Source: Pleurocapsa minor HA4230-MV1 (GTDB taxonomy: Bacteria; Cyanobacteriota; Cyanobacteriia; Cyanobacteriales; Xenococcaceae). From it: a DNA stretch of 64,000 nt. The stretch is taken from the NCBI GenBank assembly GCA_019359095.1, contig JAHHHZ010000036.1:62001-126000 (forward strand), given 5' to 3'. Positions within the stretch are counted from its first letter, which is position 1. Every line of letters begins with the position of its first letter. The notes below the pieces were generated by a model. It was not told where the DNA came from and did no database searches. It saw only the letters and a program-made list of their open reading frames with translations. Positions 9,683 to 18,983 of the stretch are shown in pieces. The position numbers and the translations under genes were made by a program.

Positions 9683-11230
9683 TTGAGCAAATTATTAAAG
9701 TTTAAATATTTACTTTGTCTTAGCCTCAGCTTAATTGTTTTTATTTCTACTGCTGGTATACCCTTGGCAGGCACGGTTACTAAAGCCACAAGCCAGCCAA
9801 ACATTATCTTTGTGCTAACAGATGATCTGGATAATGCTGCGGTTGACTATATGCCTCAGGTAAAGTCATTTTTAGTTGATGGGGGAGTTAGCTTTAGCAA
9901 TTATTTTGTCAATATTTCGCTGTGCTGTCCCTCTAGAGCAACTATTCTGCGGGGTCAATATGCTCATAATACAGGTGTTTATACGAATAAAAAGAGCGAT
10001 GGCAGCTTTATCTATCTTTATCGCCATGGATTAGAAAAATCGACAATCGCCACTTGGTTACAGCAAAAAGGCTATCGTAATGCCTATATCGGAAAATACT
10101 TTAACGGTTATCCTCGTAAAGCACCTAAAAATTATGTACCTGCGGGTTGGGATGAATGGGCTAGTCCCATTTTTGATAGTGGCTATCTGGGCTATAAATA
10201 TACTCTAAATGAAAACGGCAGTTTTGTTGAATATGGCGATCGCCCTCAAGACTATAGTGCTGATGTCTATACCAATAAAGCTCAAAAGTTTATCAATCAA
10301 GCAGCAAACGATAAGCAACCCTTTTTTCTTTATCTTTCCTATTTGGAGCCTCACCAACCAGCAATTCCCGCACCGCGTCACAGTAAACTATTTCCTAATG
10401 CTTTTGCGCCACGCACTCCTTCCTTTAATGAGGCAGACGTTGAGGATAAACCCGAATATATTCGCGAACTTCCTTTATTAAGCCCAGCACAAAAAAATCG
10501 TATTGACCAACTTTATCAGCAAAGATTGCGATCGCTCCAGGCAGTAGATGAAGGATTGGTGAATCTAGTCAATACCCTAAAGGCTAATAAGCAATTAGAT
10601 AATACCTATATTATTTTCACCTCAGATAATGGGTTTCACCTCGGACAACACCGACTACCCCCCGAAAAAGAAACGGCTTACGAAGAGGATATTCATTTAC
10701 CCCTATATATAAGAGGCCCAGATGTTCCTCTGGGTGAAACTAGGGATCAAATTGTTAGCAATATCGATCTAGCTCCTACTTTTGCTGAACTGGCGGGGGT
10801 GGATACTCCAAATTTTGTTGATGGACGTTCTCTTGTTCCTTTGTTCCGTCGTAAAGCGCCTTCACCGACTTTGTGGCGACAGGTTCTTTTTCTTCAGCAT
10901 AGATTAAATCGTAAAACAATTCCTTTAATCCCTGACTATAAAGGTTTAAGAACTTCTAACTGTACTTATGTTCAATATGCGACTGGCGAGCAAGAACTCT
11001 ATGACCTCAGACAAGATCCCGATCAGCTGCAAAATTTGGCTACAGTAATCAAGCCCAAAGTAATTAAAGAATATGCCCAACGCTTGATTCATTTAGGTAG
11101 TTGTCGTGGTCAAACCTGTCGAGAACGAGATATTAAACCTCTGCCTGACTGTAGTATCTCGAATGAGAGACACTTAATCAAAAGATTATTGGAGATTTAT
11201 CTTAAATTGACCAATGACCAAAACAAATAA
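9683..11230 (+). CDS. Secreted sulfatase (arylsulfatase family)
   Basis: Type I sulfatase of the alkaline phosphatase superfamily, 515 residues, hydrolysing sulfate esters, probably of polysaccharide. The N-terminal hydrophobic stretch (residues 8-30) looks like a signal peptide or anchor. Asp47 and Asp48 in LTDDLDN are metal ligands, and Cys81 in CCPSR matches the C-x-P-S-R motif whose cysteine becomes formylglycine. Further motifs are YIGKYFNGY, SYLEPHQPA and FTSDNGFHLGQH. The best start is a TTG at 9683; no ATG or GTG lies close upstream in frame. Its 3' end overlaps an MFS-transporter remnant, and a secreted beta-helix protein follows, hinting at a former extracellular sulfated-glycan locus. 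Confidence 0.93.
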   Translation: MSKLLKFKYLLCLSLSLIVFISTAGIPLAGTVTKATSQPNIIFVLTDDLDNAAVDYMPQVKSFLVDGGVSFSNYFVNISLCCPSRATILRGQYAHNTGVYTNKKSDGSFIYLYRHGLEKSTIATWLQQKGYRNAYIGKYFNGYPRKAPKNYVPAGWDEWASPIFDSGYLGYKYTLNENGSFVEYGDRPQDYSADVYTNKAQKFINQAANDKQPFFLYLSYLEPHQPAIPAPRHSKLFPNAFAPRTPSFNEADVEDKPEYIRELPLLSPAQKNRIDQLYQQRLRSLQAVDEGLVNLVNTLKANKQLDNTYIIFTSDNGFHLGQHRLPPEKETAYEEDIHLPLYIRGPDVPLGETRDQIVSNIDLAPTFAELAGVDTPNFVDGRSLVPLFRRKAPSPTLWRQVLFLQHRLNRKTIPLIPDYKGLRTSNCTYVQYATGEQELYDLRQDPDQLQNLATVIKPKVIKEYAQRLIHLGSCRGQTCRERDIKPLPDCSISNERHLIKRLLEIYLKLTNDQNK

Positions 11231-11402
11231 ATCTAAATCAATATTTCATAATGTTTTGATTTTGGGGTTTGTCAGTCTACTAACAGATATCGGTACTGCC
11301 CTTGTTTTTAGTTTCCTCTTTAGGGGCAAGCGCAAATCTTTGGCGATCGCTGGTTATGGATTGTCAACCCTGGTTAAATACTATTTACCAAAGAGAGAGT
11401 GA
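11214..11402 (+). pseudogene. MFS transporter remnant
   Basis: A 62-codon frame starting inside the end of the sulfatase gene (overlap of 17 bases). Its first part, VLILGFVSLLTDIG, matches the first transmembrane helix of a class of MFS transporters (usually VSLLTDISSEM). The part after residue 36, GKRKSLAIAGYGLSTLVK, matches the loop and helix beginning RKRKPLVVAGYGLS in the same proteins. The roughly 40 residues normally between them are missing, as is everything after the second segment. It therefore reads as an internally deleted, truncated transporter once coupled to the sulfatase. Confidence 0.6.
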
Positions 11403-11499
11403 TATTCATCACATTTGCTTGAGTCCTGTAGTCACACTTGCTTCATGAAAACTTCATTAAATTGGTTCTGTAAGTTACAGAAATTTCATTTAAAAAATC

Positions 11500-13770
11500 A
11501 TGACGGTTATTACAGTTACCAACAGCGCCGACCAAGGAAGTGGATCTCTCAGACAAGCAGTTTACGATGCTCAATCTGGCGACATAATTAAATTTGACTC
11601 TAGCCTTAGTAACCAGAAAATTACGATGAGTAGTGGTCTATGGCTGAATAAAAGTTTAACTTTTGATGGTGCGGATGCTCCTAATTTAACAGTTAGTGGT
11701 GGCAACAAAACTAATATTTTCTGGATGGGTGGCGTAAATGAAAAACTCAACTTAACTGTCAAAAATTTAACTCTGGCTGATAGCTACTATGATGCAGAAG
11801 CAGGGGGCGCAATTTGGGCGCAAGAAAATAGTACTATCGATATTGATAACGTTAATTTTACAGGTAATGTCTCTGATGGAGCAGCTCTACACGCTCAACA
11901 AGGCAGCTTTATTACCGTTAATAATAGTAACTTCGCTCATAACGATGGTGCAAGTATTAGTGACAAGGAGTATTCTACAGGTGCAATTAGTTTATTTGCT
12001 TTTGGAGAACTAAAAGTAAGCAATAGTACGTTTACTGATAATAAAGGTTTTAATGGTGGTGCAATCCACGTTACTTCTAGTGATCTTTTCGTCGAAAACT
12101 CTACCTTTATTGGTAACGACTCCACTCCAGGCAAAGACCGAATCAACTACATTCCTGGTGCGGGTGGGGCAATTTACGCCGATGCAGCTAGTGTACCTAA
12201 CGATGAAAGATTCTATGGTTCGCTTCCCGAACACGTACTACAAGGAGAAACAGAAGGCGGTGTAATTTCGATCAACAAAAGCCATTTTGAGAACAACAAA
12301 GCATCAGGGCAAGGTGGTGCTTTGGCACTTTGGGGCTATTCACAAGACCAGGTAATTGTGACTAATAATACTATCATCAACAACGAAGTCATTAAAAACA
12401 AAGACAACATGGCTCAAGGTGGTGGTGTCTGGTTGATGGGCTACGGTACTGTAGAAAACAATACTATTTCTAACAATAAATCCGAAGATCAGGGCGGTGG
12501 TTTGTTTCTCTGGGGTGAAGTACCGACTACCGTATCTAACACTACTTTTTCAGGTAACCAAGCAGCAACAGGTGGGGCTATCTACAGCGATCTTTGGGAT
12601 GCTCAGTTAAACGTCAATAACGTTAATTTTGACTCCAATTCCGCCTCTGCTGAAGGAGGAGTTTTATTTACTAATAAAATTCGTCCCGTTTATATTCAAG
12701 GTTCTCAGTTTAGCAATAACACCGCAGGAGACATCGCCGACACTACCTTTGGTAGCAGTATTTCAGAGGTAGTTTATGGTACTGATTCCTCGGATAATCT
12801 GGCGGGAACAGACCAAAATAGCTATATGTTTGGCTTGAATAATGATGATACTCTCAATGGTCTTGGTGGTGATGACTACCTTGATGGCGGTATCAATAAC
12901 GATCTACTGGACGGCGGTGTAGGAAACGATACTTTAGTTGGTGGAGGGCAAAGTAATACCTTAATTGGTGGAGAAGGAAACGATACCTTTATTGGTGACA
13001 AAGGACAAGACATCATTGAAGGCGGTAGTGGTCAAGATAGATTTATCATCGGTGATGAAACTCAAGTTTATTACACCGATCAAGATTGGTATGACCATGC
13101 AATTATCAAAGACTTTGAGACTGGACAAGATGTGATTCAGCTTAAAGGACAGGCTAGCGACTATACAGTCCAGACTGCCAACAGCGAGGGTTTCAATGGT
13201 GCGGGTATTTTTTACCAAGGTGGCATGGTAGCTTTAGTGGCAAATATTTCAGCCGATAGTTTTAGTTTGGATGCAGGGGCGGGATTTATTACTTATGGTA
13301 GTGCTATGGAGAGTCCTGTTACTCCTCAACCTGAAACTCCTGTAGAGAGTCCTGCTATTCCTGAGCCACCTTTAAGTTCTTCTGGATTGCAGTTAACTCC
13401 AGATAGTCTGTTTTCTGGTAAGCCCAACTATGTTCCTGCTGACAATAATGGCTTGTTTGTTTGGCATACTGATAACACTTGGAACATTGAAGGAACAGGG
13501 GATTGGGATGGTTCACATTTCAGAGGTAAGTTGGTTGCCGATCGCCCCATTGAAAATCTCTCTAGCTTTGATTTTGAGAATAATGATTTCGTCAGGTTTA
13601 CAGATGATTCTCATCAAGTTGTTGAGTTCTCGATGATCATTGGTAACCAATGGACAGATGGAATCTCATTTCAAACTCCTGATAACGCTTCTGTCTTCCT
13701 AGAATTAGAAGAAAGCGATCGCGTTTCAGTTGTAGCAGGAACTTCAATGCAAGAGATTAATTTAGTTTAG
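11500..13770 (+). CDS. Secreted beta-helix protein with RTX calcium-binding repeats
   Basis: A 756-residue, glycine- and asparagine-rich protein. Residues 1-430 begin with TNSADQGSGSLRQAVYDA, a CSLREAI-like start, and continue as parallel beta-helix/Pmp-like repeats (GGAIxA, NSTFxxN). Residues about 435-530 hold RTX repeats such as GGDDYLDGG and GGVGNDTLVGG, which bind calcium and usually mark type I secretion. A proline-rich linker with PVTPQPETP and PVESPAIPEP (about 605-630) leads to a C-terminal domain of unknown fold. There is no N-terminal signal peptide, consistent with type I export. No ABC/HlyD secretion genes are nearby. The role could be surface layer, adhesin or polysaccharide lyase; no catalytic motif was recognised. 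Confidence 0.82.
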   Translation: MTVITVTNSADQGSGSLRQAVYDAQSGDIIKFDSSLSNQKITMSSGLWLNKSLTFDGADAPNLTVSGGNKTNIFWMGGVNEKLNLTVKNLTLADSYYDAEAGGAIWAQENSTIDIDNVNFTGNVSDGAALHAQQGSFITVNNSNFAHNDGASISDKEYSTGAISLFAFGELKVSNSTFTDNKGFNGGAIHVTSSDLFVENSTFIGNDSTPGKDRINYIPGAGGAIYADAASVPNDERFYGSLPEHVLQGETEGGVISINKSHFENNKASGQGGALALWGYSQDQVIVTNNTIINNEVIKNKDNMAQGGGVWLMGYGTVENNTISNNKSEDQGGGLFLWGEVPTTVSNTTFSGNQAATGGAIYSDLWDAQLNVNNVNFDSNSASAEGGVLFTNKIRPVYIQGSQFSNNTAGDIADTTFGSSISEVVYGTDSSDNLAGTDQNSYMFGLNNDDTLNGLGGDDYLDGGINNDLLDGGVGNDTLVGGGQSNTLIGGEGNDTFIGDKGQDIIEGGSGQDRFIIGDETQVYYTDQDWYDHAIIKDFETGQDVIQLKGQASDYTVQTANSEGFNGAGIFYQGGMVALVANISADSFSLDAGAGFITYGSAMESPVTPQPETPVESPAIPEPPLSSSGLQLTPDSLFSGKPNYVPADNNGLFVWHTDNTWNIEGTGDWDGSHFRGKLVADRPIENLSSFDFENNDFVRFTDDSHQVVEFSMIIGNQWTDGISFQTPDNASVFLELEESDRVSVVAGTSMQEINLV

Positions 13771-13829
13771 AGTAAAAATAAATTGAGTAAAGATCTGCAT
13801 TAATAAGGAGTGAAGGAAAGTGCAACTCA

Positions 13830-14444
13830 TTATGCTTGACTAACTCCTTTCATTACTAATTCGACTAACTCATTAACAAATTTCTCCGTCAAAGGTTGAT
13901 GTTTTAGTAATAAGCGATAAAAAAGCGGGCTGTATAACGCATCGATCGCCACTTCTACATCAATATCTTCTCTCAACTCACCTCTGGCTACTCCCCGTTG
14001 AAATATTCGTTTTGCATCTTCTCTTCTGGGAGTTAGCCAGTTATCTCGAAAGGCGGCAATTAATTCTTCATCTGCTTGCCCGCAACCGATTACATTAGCT
14101 AGCACCTCTCCTCTAGGACTGTTCATTAGCTTGACTATCTTGTACATCTGGTCTCGAAAATCTTCAATTACCGAACCAGTATCGGGAAAAGCAATTTCAG
14201 GCGTTACCGCTTCTAAGAAAGCGTCCATTGCTAATGCAGATTTAGTTTGCCAACGTCGATAAATAGTTGGTTTGCCTACTTCTGCTCGTGCTGCTACTCC
14301 TTCAATGGTTAAATCCATAAATCCTACTTCATTCAACATTTCATAAGCTGCTTTGAGAATTTTCTCACGGGTTTCAGGCGATCGCGGTCTGCCACGTCCA
14401 GCTTTTACAAGGGTTTGAGCTTTTTTTATTTTAGGGGTTGACAT
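13830..14444 (-). CDS. TetR/AcrR family transcriptional regulator
   Basis: A 204-residue repressor-type protein. The N-terminal helix-turn-helix spans about residues 24-70 (REKILKAAYEMLNEVGF, then LTIEGVAARAEVGKPTIYRRW), followed by an all-helical ligand-binding part resembling the TetR_C_11 type. It is divergent from the orphan gene at 14499 and, beyond that, from the aldo/keto reductase. Before the orphan gene arrived, the regulator and reductase were probably adjacent, because part of the tetR upstream sequence is repeated in front of the reductase (see the repeat entries). Confidence 0.92.
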   Translation of the reverse strand: MSTPKIKKAQTLVKAGRGRPRSPETREKILKAAYEMLNEVGFMDLTIEGVAARAEVGKPTIYRRWQTKSALAMDAFLEAVTPEIAFPDTGSVIEDFRDQMYKIVKLMNSPRGEVLANVIGCGQADEELIAAFRDNWLTPRREDAKRIFQRGVARGELREDIDVEVAIDALYSPLFYRLLLKHQPLTEKFVNELVELVMKGVSQA

Positions 14445-14457
14445 ATCAGTTTTCTTA

Positions 14458-14492
14458 TTAAAGCGATCGCTCTGTTATTTCTTTTTGAATAT
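14458..14492. repeat. Imperfect 35-bp direct repeat, left copy
   Basis: Lies directly upstream of tetR and begins TTAAAGCGATCGCTCTGTTA. It matches 15426-15460 at 29 of 35 positions by eye. It contains a perfect HIP1 octamer at 14463-14470; the right copy has a degenerate version. Together the two copies bracket the orphan gene at 14499-15317. Confidence 0.6.
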
Positions 14493-14498
14493 ACTATA

Positions 14499-15317
14499 TT
14501 GAGATTGATAAATAATAAGCGTGAGGAGTTGATTTTGAAACTGTTAGATATTATTTATTGCGACTCCAAAAGAATTGAGAATTATTTGACACAAATACAG
14601 TTGCGTAAATTTTTAAATAAATTTCCAAATTGGTTATCAGAGGTACAAATACCTGGAGTTGCAAAAATCGGTCTCAAAAACTATCTTAGGATAGGCGAAC
14701 GTAGTGATTTTGAAAAGAGCTTTGAACTAATTAAATTTTTAACTGATACCAATACATTAGGAATTGGTAGACCAAATAAGCAAGGAAAATATACACCAGA
14801 TTTTTATTTTGAAAGCTGTACAGCAACGAGAATGTTTTTTGAACATTCTTGTTATCCAAATCTGGGATTTAGTTATTGGATTTCAGAATATGAACAATCA
14901 CAATTAGAAAATATTAATAAATATATACCATTTGATTTTAAAAGTGAAAAGTATTCAAGAGAAGAAGATTATGGAGAACCAGGAAAATTATTTCTTCTCG
15001 AAAATTTTGAACAACAAGATAAGACTTATCTAAAAAGAATGAGTTCTCCTAATTCCCTTCTGTGGGCATTAGAATACAATAAACTATTAGAAAGAGAATT
15101 TTCGCAAGTACAAGCTAAGGAACTAGCAAAAAATCCTATTTATGCTCTTGAACAAATAGGATTTAAGACTACGCTAGAAAGAAAAGTAACTGTACTATAT
15201 AAAATTCGTAATTTATTTCCCGAAAATTTTGCCAGTGGCTATCAGTTTATGACAATAGGATATCCAATTGTAATATTTGATAAAGAATTAGAGCTAAAAG
15301 ACATATTAAAACTCTAA
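14499..15317 (+). CDS. Orphan hypothetical protein, 272 aa
   Basis: I do not recognise this protein. It is rich in Lys, Glu, Phe, Tyr and Asn, with no signal peptide or clear membrane segment and a central aromatic stretch (FYFESCTATRMFFEHSCY around residues 105-122). The DNA is more AT-rich than its neighbours and has no HIP1 site inside, suggesting recent acquisition. The start is uncertain: a TTG at 14499 opens the frame and no strong ribosome binding site is evident. It is bracketed by an imperfect direct repeat (14458-14492 and 15426-15460). Confidence 0.6.
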   Translation: MRLINNKREELILKLLDIIYCDSKRIENYLTQIQLRKFLNKFPNWLSEVQIPGVAKIGLKNYLRIGERSDFEKSFELIKFLTDTNTLGIGRPNKQGKYTPDFYFESCTATRMFFEHSCYPNLGFSYWISEYEQSQLENINKYIPFDFKSEKYSREEDYGEPGKLFLLENFEQQDKTYLKRMSSPNSLLWALEYNKLLEREFSQVQAKELAKNPIYALEQIGFKTTLERKVTVLYKIRNLFPENFASGYQFMTIGYPIVIFDKELELKDILKL

Positions 15318-15425
15318 AATTAAATGTCACTTTTGACTATTTTTAGAATTGACATTACCATATTTTAGTCTTTCAACATCTAAAACTACTATTAAGCTAC
15401 AAGTGCTTATTGGTTGCATAAATTC

Positions 15426-15460
15426 TTAAAGTTATCGCTTTGTTATCTCTTTTTAATTAT
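15426..15460. repeat. Imperfect 35-bp direct repeat, right copy
   Basis: Begins TTAAAGTTATCGCTTTGTTA and matches 14458-14492 in the same orientation at 29 of 35 positions. It lies between the orphan gene and the aldo/keto reductase. Confidence 0.6.
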
Positions 15461-15514
15461 TGCTAAAAGCCCAAATTATAAAACTTGAAGGAGCAAAAAA
15501 TCATAAACAATACA

Positions 15515-16390
15515 ATGGTAATCTCTCAAACCTATATTATTGCCGAAGATTTACCAGTTAACCGTCTTGGTTATGGTGCAATGAGACTGACAGGACAACC
15601 AGGTAACTTTGGTGCTTATGCCGATTGGTCAGCAGGAAAACAGCTTTTACGTCGTGCTGTTGAATTGGGAGTTAACTTTATCGATACGGCAGAAGCTTAT
15701 GGGCCAGGTTTTAATGAGGAAATTATTGCTTCGGCTTTGTATCCTTACCCAGAAGATTTAGTTATCGCTACCAAAGGAGGAATTAATAAACCCGCACCCG
15801 ATAATATTCAAGCAGATGGTAGACCTGAAAGTCTGAGAAAAAGTGTCGAAGCAAGTTTAAAAAGACTAAAATGCGATCGCATTGATCTTTATCAACTACA
15901 TCGCCCCGATCCTAAAGTTCCTTTGGCAGAATCTATCGGTGCATTAGCACAACTAAAACAAGAGGGTAAAATTCGTCATCTTGGTATCTCGAATGTAACT
16001 CTAAAACAAATTGAAGAGGCGAGAAGTATTGTTGATATTGCTTCAGTGCAGAATCGGTTTAGTATTAGCGATCGCGCTAATCAAGATATATTGGATTACT
16101 GTACCCAAAATAACATTGCTTTTATCCCCTATGGTTCACTAGGCGCACATCCCCTAAAACGTGGCGCACCTTTAGCTAATGCCGAAGGAATACTAGCAGA
16201 TATCGCCCAGAAAAAAGGCGTAAAACCTAATCAAGTCGCTTTAGCGTGGTTACTGCACTATGCACCCAATATTGTTTTGATTCCAGGAACAACAACTATT
16301 GCTCACTTAGAAGAAAATATTGCTGTTAATTCAATTCATCTCACCACTGATGAAGTTAATTTGTTAAATCAAATTGAAAATTTTGATTAG
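15515..16390 (+). CDS. Aldo/keto reductase
   Basis: NAD(P)H-dependent oxidoreductase of the AKR superfamily, about 290 residues from the preferred ATG at 15515 (MVISQTYII); the frame is open from a TTG at 15485. The TIM-barrel tetrad is visible: the Asp and Tyr of FIDTAEAYGPG, the Lys of LVIATKGG and the His of LYQLHRPD. The C-terminal cofactor part has IPGTTTIAHLEENIA. It resembles the oxidoreductase type often paired with TetR regulators, and the regulator at 13830 is a candidate controller. The natural substrate is unknown. Confidence 0.9.
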   Translation: MVISQTYIIAEDLPVNRLGYGAMRLTGQPGNFGAYADWSAGKQLLRRAVELGVNFIDTAEAYGPGFNEEIIASALYPYPEDLVIATKGGINKPAPDNIQADGRPESLRKSVEASLKRLKCDRIDLYQLHRPDPKVPLAESIGALAQLKQEGKIRHLGISNVTLKQIEEARSIVDIASVQNRFSISDRANQDILDYCTQNNIAFIPYGSLGAHPLKRGAPLANAEGILADIAQKKGVKPNQVALAWLLHYAPNIVLIPGTTTIAHLEENIAVNSIHLTTDEVNLLNQIENFD

Positions 16391-16559
16391 GGTTTGTTGC
16401 TTTGCTATTCGCTATGGCTAAAGTTTACTCGCTCAAGCATTAGTAAATTGTCATAACATCGTAACTATTAATAATTTGATTTTCAAGGCAATCCTTGGTT
16501 ATGAAAGTATCAAAGCTGAGTTGATAGAATAAAACCATTGTTCAAGCTGGCTTTAGTTC

Positions 16560-17498
16560 ATGAAAATATCTGTGATTGGCATTGGTAAAGTAGGTTCGAC
16601 CGTCAGCTTTGTACTAGCCAAAGATGGTTTGGCTTCAGAACTAGTTCTCTACAACCGTACACGAGAGATTGCTCATGCTGAAGCTATCGATATAAGTCAA
16701 GCAGTAGCACTGACTCCCCATCGGCTTCTGGTTCGAGATGGAGATATAGAAGATACCGCCGAGTCTGACATTATTATTCTTGCCGTCAGTACTCCCATGA
16801 CCAAGCAGATGACAAGTCGTGATGAACTTTTTTTAAGTAACACTCAGATTATGCAGTCTTTAATTCCTCCTCTCGTCCGATATAGCCCTAATGCCATCTT
16901 GATCAATGTCAGTAACCCCGTTGATGCCTTAACTTACCAAATTTGGCAAATTGCCAGTCAACACTCCCAACAGATTAATTGGCAACAAGTAATTGGAACT
17001 GGTACTTTAATCGATTCGGCGCGGTTTCGCGACCTTCTAGCTACCCAATTAGGTATCCATCCTGCCGATATTAATGCTTATATTTTAGGAGAACACGGAG
17101 ACGGGCAATTTGCAGCACTTAGTTCTGCTACGTGTGGCGGTGAATTTATTGATGCTAACCCTTTGCGCCAAAAGATGGTGGAGGATGCCAAGCAGTCTGC
17201 ATGGACAATTTTTCAAACTAAAGGCTACACTAATTACACGGTATCTTTAGCAGTAGAGATGATTGTAGGAAGTATTGTCGAGGATTTACGGCATACTCTA
17301 CCAGTGAGTGTTGCGATTGATGGTTATTGCGATGTTTACAACTGCTGCTTGAGTGTTCCCTGTGTTATTGGTCGCCAAGGCATTCATCGTCGTCTTGAAA
17401 CTCAGCTTAATGAATCAGAAACTCTGGCATTTCAGAACTGCGCTCGTACCATCCAACAACAAATTCAGTCCTGTCAAACACAAATAGCTCTTAAATAG
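16560..17498 (+). CDS. Lactate/malate dehydrogenase family protein
   Basis: A 312-residue NAD-dependent 2-hydroxyacid dehydrogenase. The Rossmann motif GIGKVGSTVSFVLA is at residues 7-20, NVSNPVDALTYQ is the conserved NPVD segment, and GTGTLIDSARFR supplies the substrate-binding arginine. The catalytic histidine is in ILGEHGDGQF. The mobile loop (TPMTKQMTSRDELFLSN) lacks the usual LDH GQKPGETR form, so malate, lactate or another 2-oxoacid are all possible. It stands alone upstream of the small-peptide/P-II-like pair. Confidence 0.85.
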   Translation: MKISVIGIGKVGSTVSFVLAKDGLASELVLYNRTREIAHAEAIDISQAVALTPHRLLVRDGDIEDTAESDIIILAVSTPMTKQMTSRDELFLSNTQIMQSLIPPLVRYSPNAILINVSNPVDALTYQIWQIASQHSQQINWQQVIGTGTLIDSARFRDLLATQLGIHPADINAYILGEHGDGQFAALSSATCGGEFIDANPLRQKMVEDAKQSAWTIFQTKGYTNYTVSLAVEMIVGSIVEDLRHTLPVSVAIDGYCDVYNCCLSVPCVIGRQGIHRRLETQLNESETLAFQNCARTIQQQIQSCQTQIALK

Positions 17499-17526
17499 TA
17501 ATACTCCATCTAGAAATAGGTCACAA

Positions 17527-17637
17527 GTGAAAGAACCACCAAAGAACACCCTAAATATCGATGCGGGAACGGTAGTTTTAATCGTCTCTGCCCTGATTTT
17601 ATTACCCTTATTATTGACGGGCTTTATTTCTCACTAG
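17527..17637 (+). CDS. 36-residue single-span membrane peptide
   Basis: A short frame from a GTG at 17527: a hydrophilic start (KEPPKNTLNIDAG) followed by a hydrophobic helix (TVVLIVSALILLPLLLTGF) and a short tail. The predicted single membrane span and position, 29 bp before the P-II-like gene on the same strand, suggest a translated partner peptide. The family is not recognised. It could also be the remnant of a larger transporter. Confidence 0.5.
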   Translation: MKEPPKNTLNIDAGTVVLIVSALILLPLLLTGFISH

Positions 17638-17666
17638 AAAAGAATCTTCAACAAAACGGAGTTTTT

Positions 17667-17966
17667 ATGTCTTCTTCTTTCAATCAGGGAATTCTCGTCA
17701 CCATTATCTGTGAAGCGGTTTTACAAGATCGTCTAATTAAGTTACTGCAAACATTAAATGTCTCTGGATATACAATTATTCCAGCACAAGGTGCAGGTGG
17801 ACATGGCAGGCGAATGGGAGATATGGCTGGTTACAACACTAATATCGAAGTTAAAACAATTGTTTCAGCCGAAATATCCGATCGATTACTCGAAGATTTA
17901 AAAGACTTTCCTCAAAATCACGCTTTAATTGCCTTTAGGCAAACTGTAGAAGGTTTATTTGATTAG
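17667..17966 (+). CDS. P-II-like signalling protein, SbtB-like
   Basis: A 99-residue ferredoxin-like protein of the P-II superfamily. The beta-alpha-beta start (GILVTIICEAVLQDRLIKLL), the loop with PAQGAGGHGRRMGDMAG and the strand NTNIEVKTIVSAE resemble the cyanobacterial SbtB-like and related groups rather than classical GlnB. SbtB senses adenine nucleotides and controls the bicarbonate transporter SbtA; no sbtA lies here, only the small membrane peptide upstream. A regulatory role on that peptide or on a remote transporter is inference. Confidence 0.75.
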   Translation: MSSSFNQGILVTIICEAVLQDRLIKLLQTLNVSGYTIIPAQGAGGHGRRMGDMAGYNTNIEVKTIVSAEISDRLLEDLKDFPQNHALIAFRQTVEGLFD

Positions 17967-17987
17967 CTAAAATTGATGTTGATCTGA

Positions 17988-18983
17988 TTAATTTTCATTA
18001 CTATTGCCAATTAAATATAATAATGCCATGCGAGTTGCAACACCACTGGTAACTTGTTTCGAGACTAAACTAAGATTAGGATCGTCCATTAAATCGGAAG
18101 TGATCTCGACACCGCGATTAGTGGGGCCAGGATGGAGTATTTTAACGTTAGGATGGCATAATTTAAGGCGATCGCGTGTTACCCCAAACAGTTGATGATA
18201 TTCTCTTAAACTAGGGATAAAATTAGCCGTCATCCGTTCTTTTTGCAGTCTCAGAGTCATAACAAAATTGGCATCTTGTAGCGCGGGTGCTAATTCCCAA
18301 TGGATCACTAGTTTTCCTGGAGTATTTTGATTTATCATTGCTAAGAAAGTCTTGGGGAGAAGAGTTGCTGGTGCAGCTAGATGTACCTCTGCTCCTGCGG
18401 TAGTGAGACTATAGATATTAGAACGGGCTACTCTAGAATGGAGAATATCGCCGACAATAGCAATTTTCTTACCTTGCAGTAATTCTAAACGAGGATTATC
18501 AGGATCTAAGGCAGTAGTCAGGGTAAATAAATCCAGCAAGGCTTGGGAAGGGTGTTGATGTAAGCCATCTCCTGCATTGAGAATTGTTACCCCAGAATTA
18601 AGTCGATCCATTTCTTGGGCAATAATTTGGGGTACACCCGCTTCCTGATGGCGGATTACCATAATATCTGTACCCATAGCTAAATAGGTTTTTGCCGTAT
18701 CTAGAATGGTTTCCCCTTTGCTGAGGGAAGAACTCCCAGGCGAAAAGTTTAAAATATCGGCGGAAAGTCTTTTAGCTGCTAACTCAAAACTACTGCGAGT
18801 ACGGGTAGATGGTTCAAAAAACATATTGGCAACAACTCTTCCCTGAAGTGCTGGAACTTTTTTTGTTCTACCTGAAAGCACTTTCTGAAAACTAGAGGCA
18901 GTTTGTAAAACCGTTTCGTATTCCTCAGTCGTAAAATCGATTAGGGAAAGAATATGTCGTCTTGTCCAAATAGTAGTTGCCAT
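17988..18983 (-). CDS. pyrB: Aspartate carbamoyltransferase catalytic subunit
   Basis: Catalyses carbamoyl phosphate plus aspartate to carbamoyl aspartate, the committed step of pyrimidine synthesis. The carbamoyl-phosphate loop STRTRSSFE starts at Ser59, the HPSQALLDL motif binds carbamoyl phosphate, and [10 protein letters not shown] near the C-terminus belongs to the aspartate-binding domain. At 331 residues it is the usual cyanobacterial length. No pyrI or other pyr gene is adjacent. The convergent P-II-like gene ends 21 bp away. Confidence 0.97.
   Translation of the reverse strand: MATTIWTRRHILSLIDFTTEEYETVLQTASSFQKVLSGRTKKVPALQGRVVANMFFEPSTRTRSSFELAAKRLSADILNFSPGSSSLSKGETILDTAKTYLAMGTDIMVIRHQEAGVPQIIAQEMDRLNSGVTILNAGDGLHQHPSQALLDLFTLTTALDPDNPRLELLQGKKIAIVGDILHSRVARSNIYSLTTAGAEVHLAAPATLLPKTFLAMINQNTPGKLVIHWELAPALQDANFVMTLRLQKERMTANFIPSLREYHQLFGVTRDRLKLCHPNVKILHPGPTNRGVEITSDLMDDPNLSLVSKQVTSGVATRMALLYLIGNSNEN

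Noticed and set aside
11789-12265. Several overlapping frames in the beta-helix gene
   Set aside because: Alternative-frame shadows of a repetitive coding sequence with strong beta-helix and RTX patterns.
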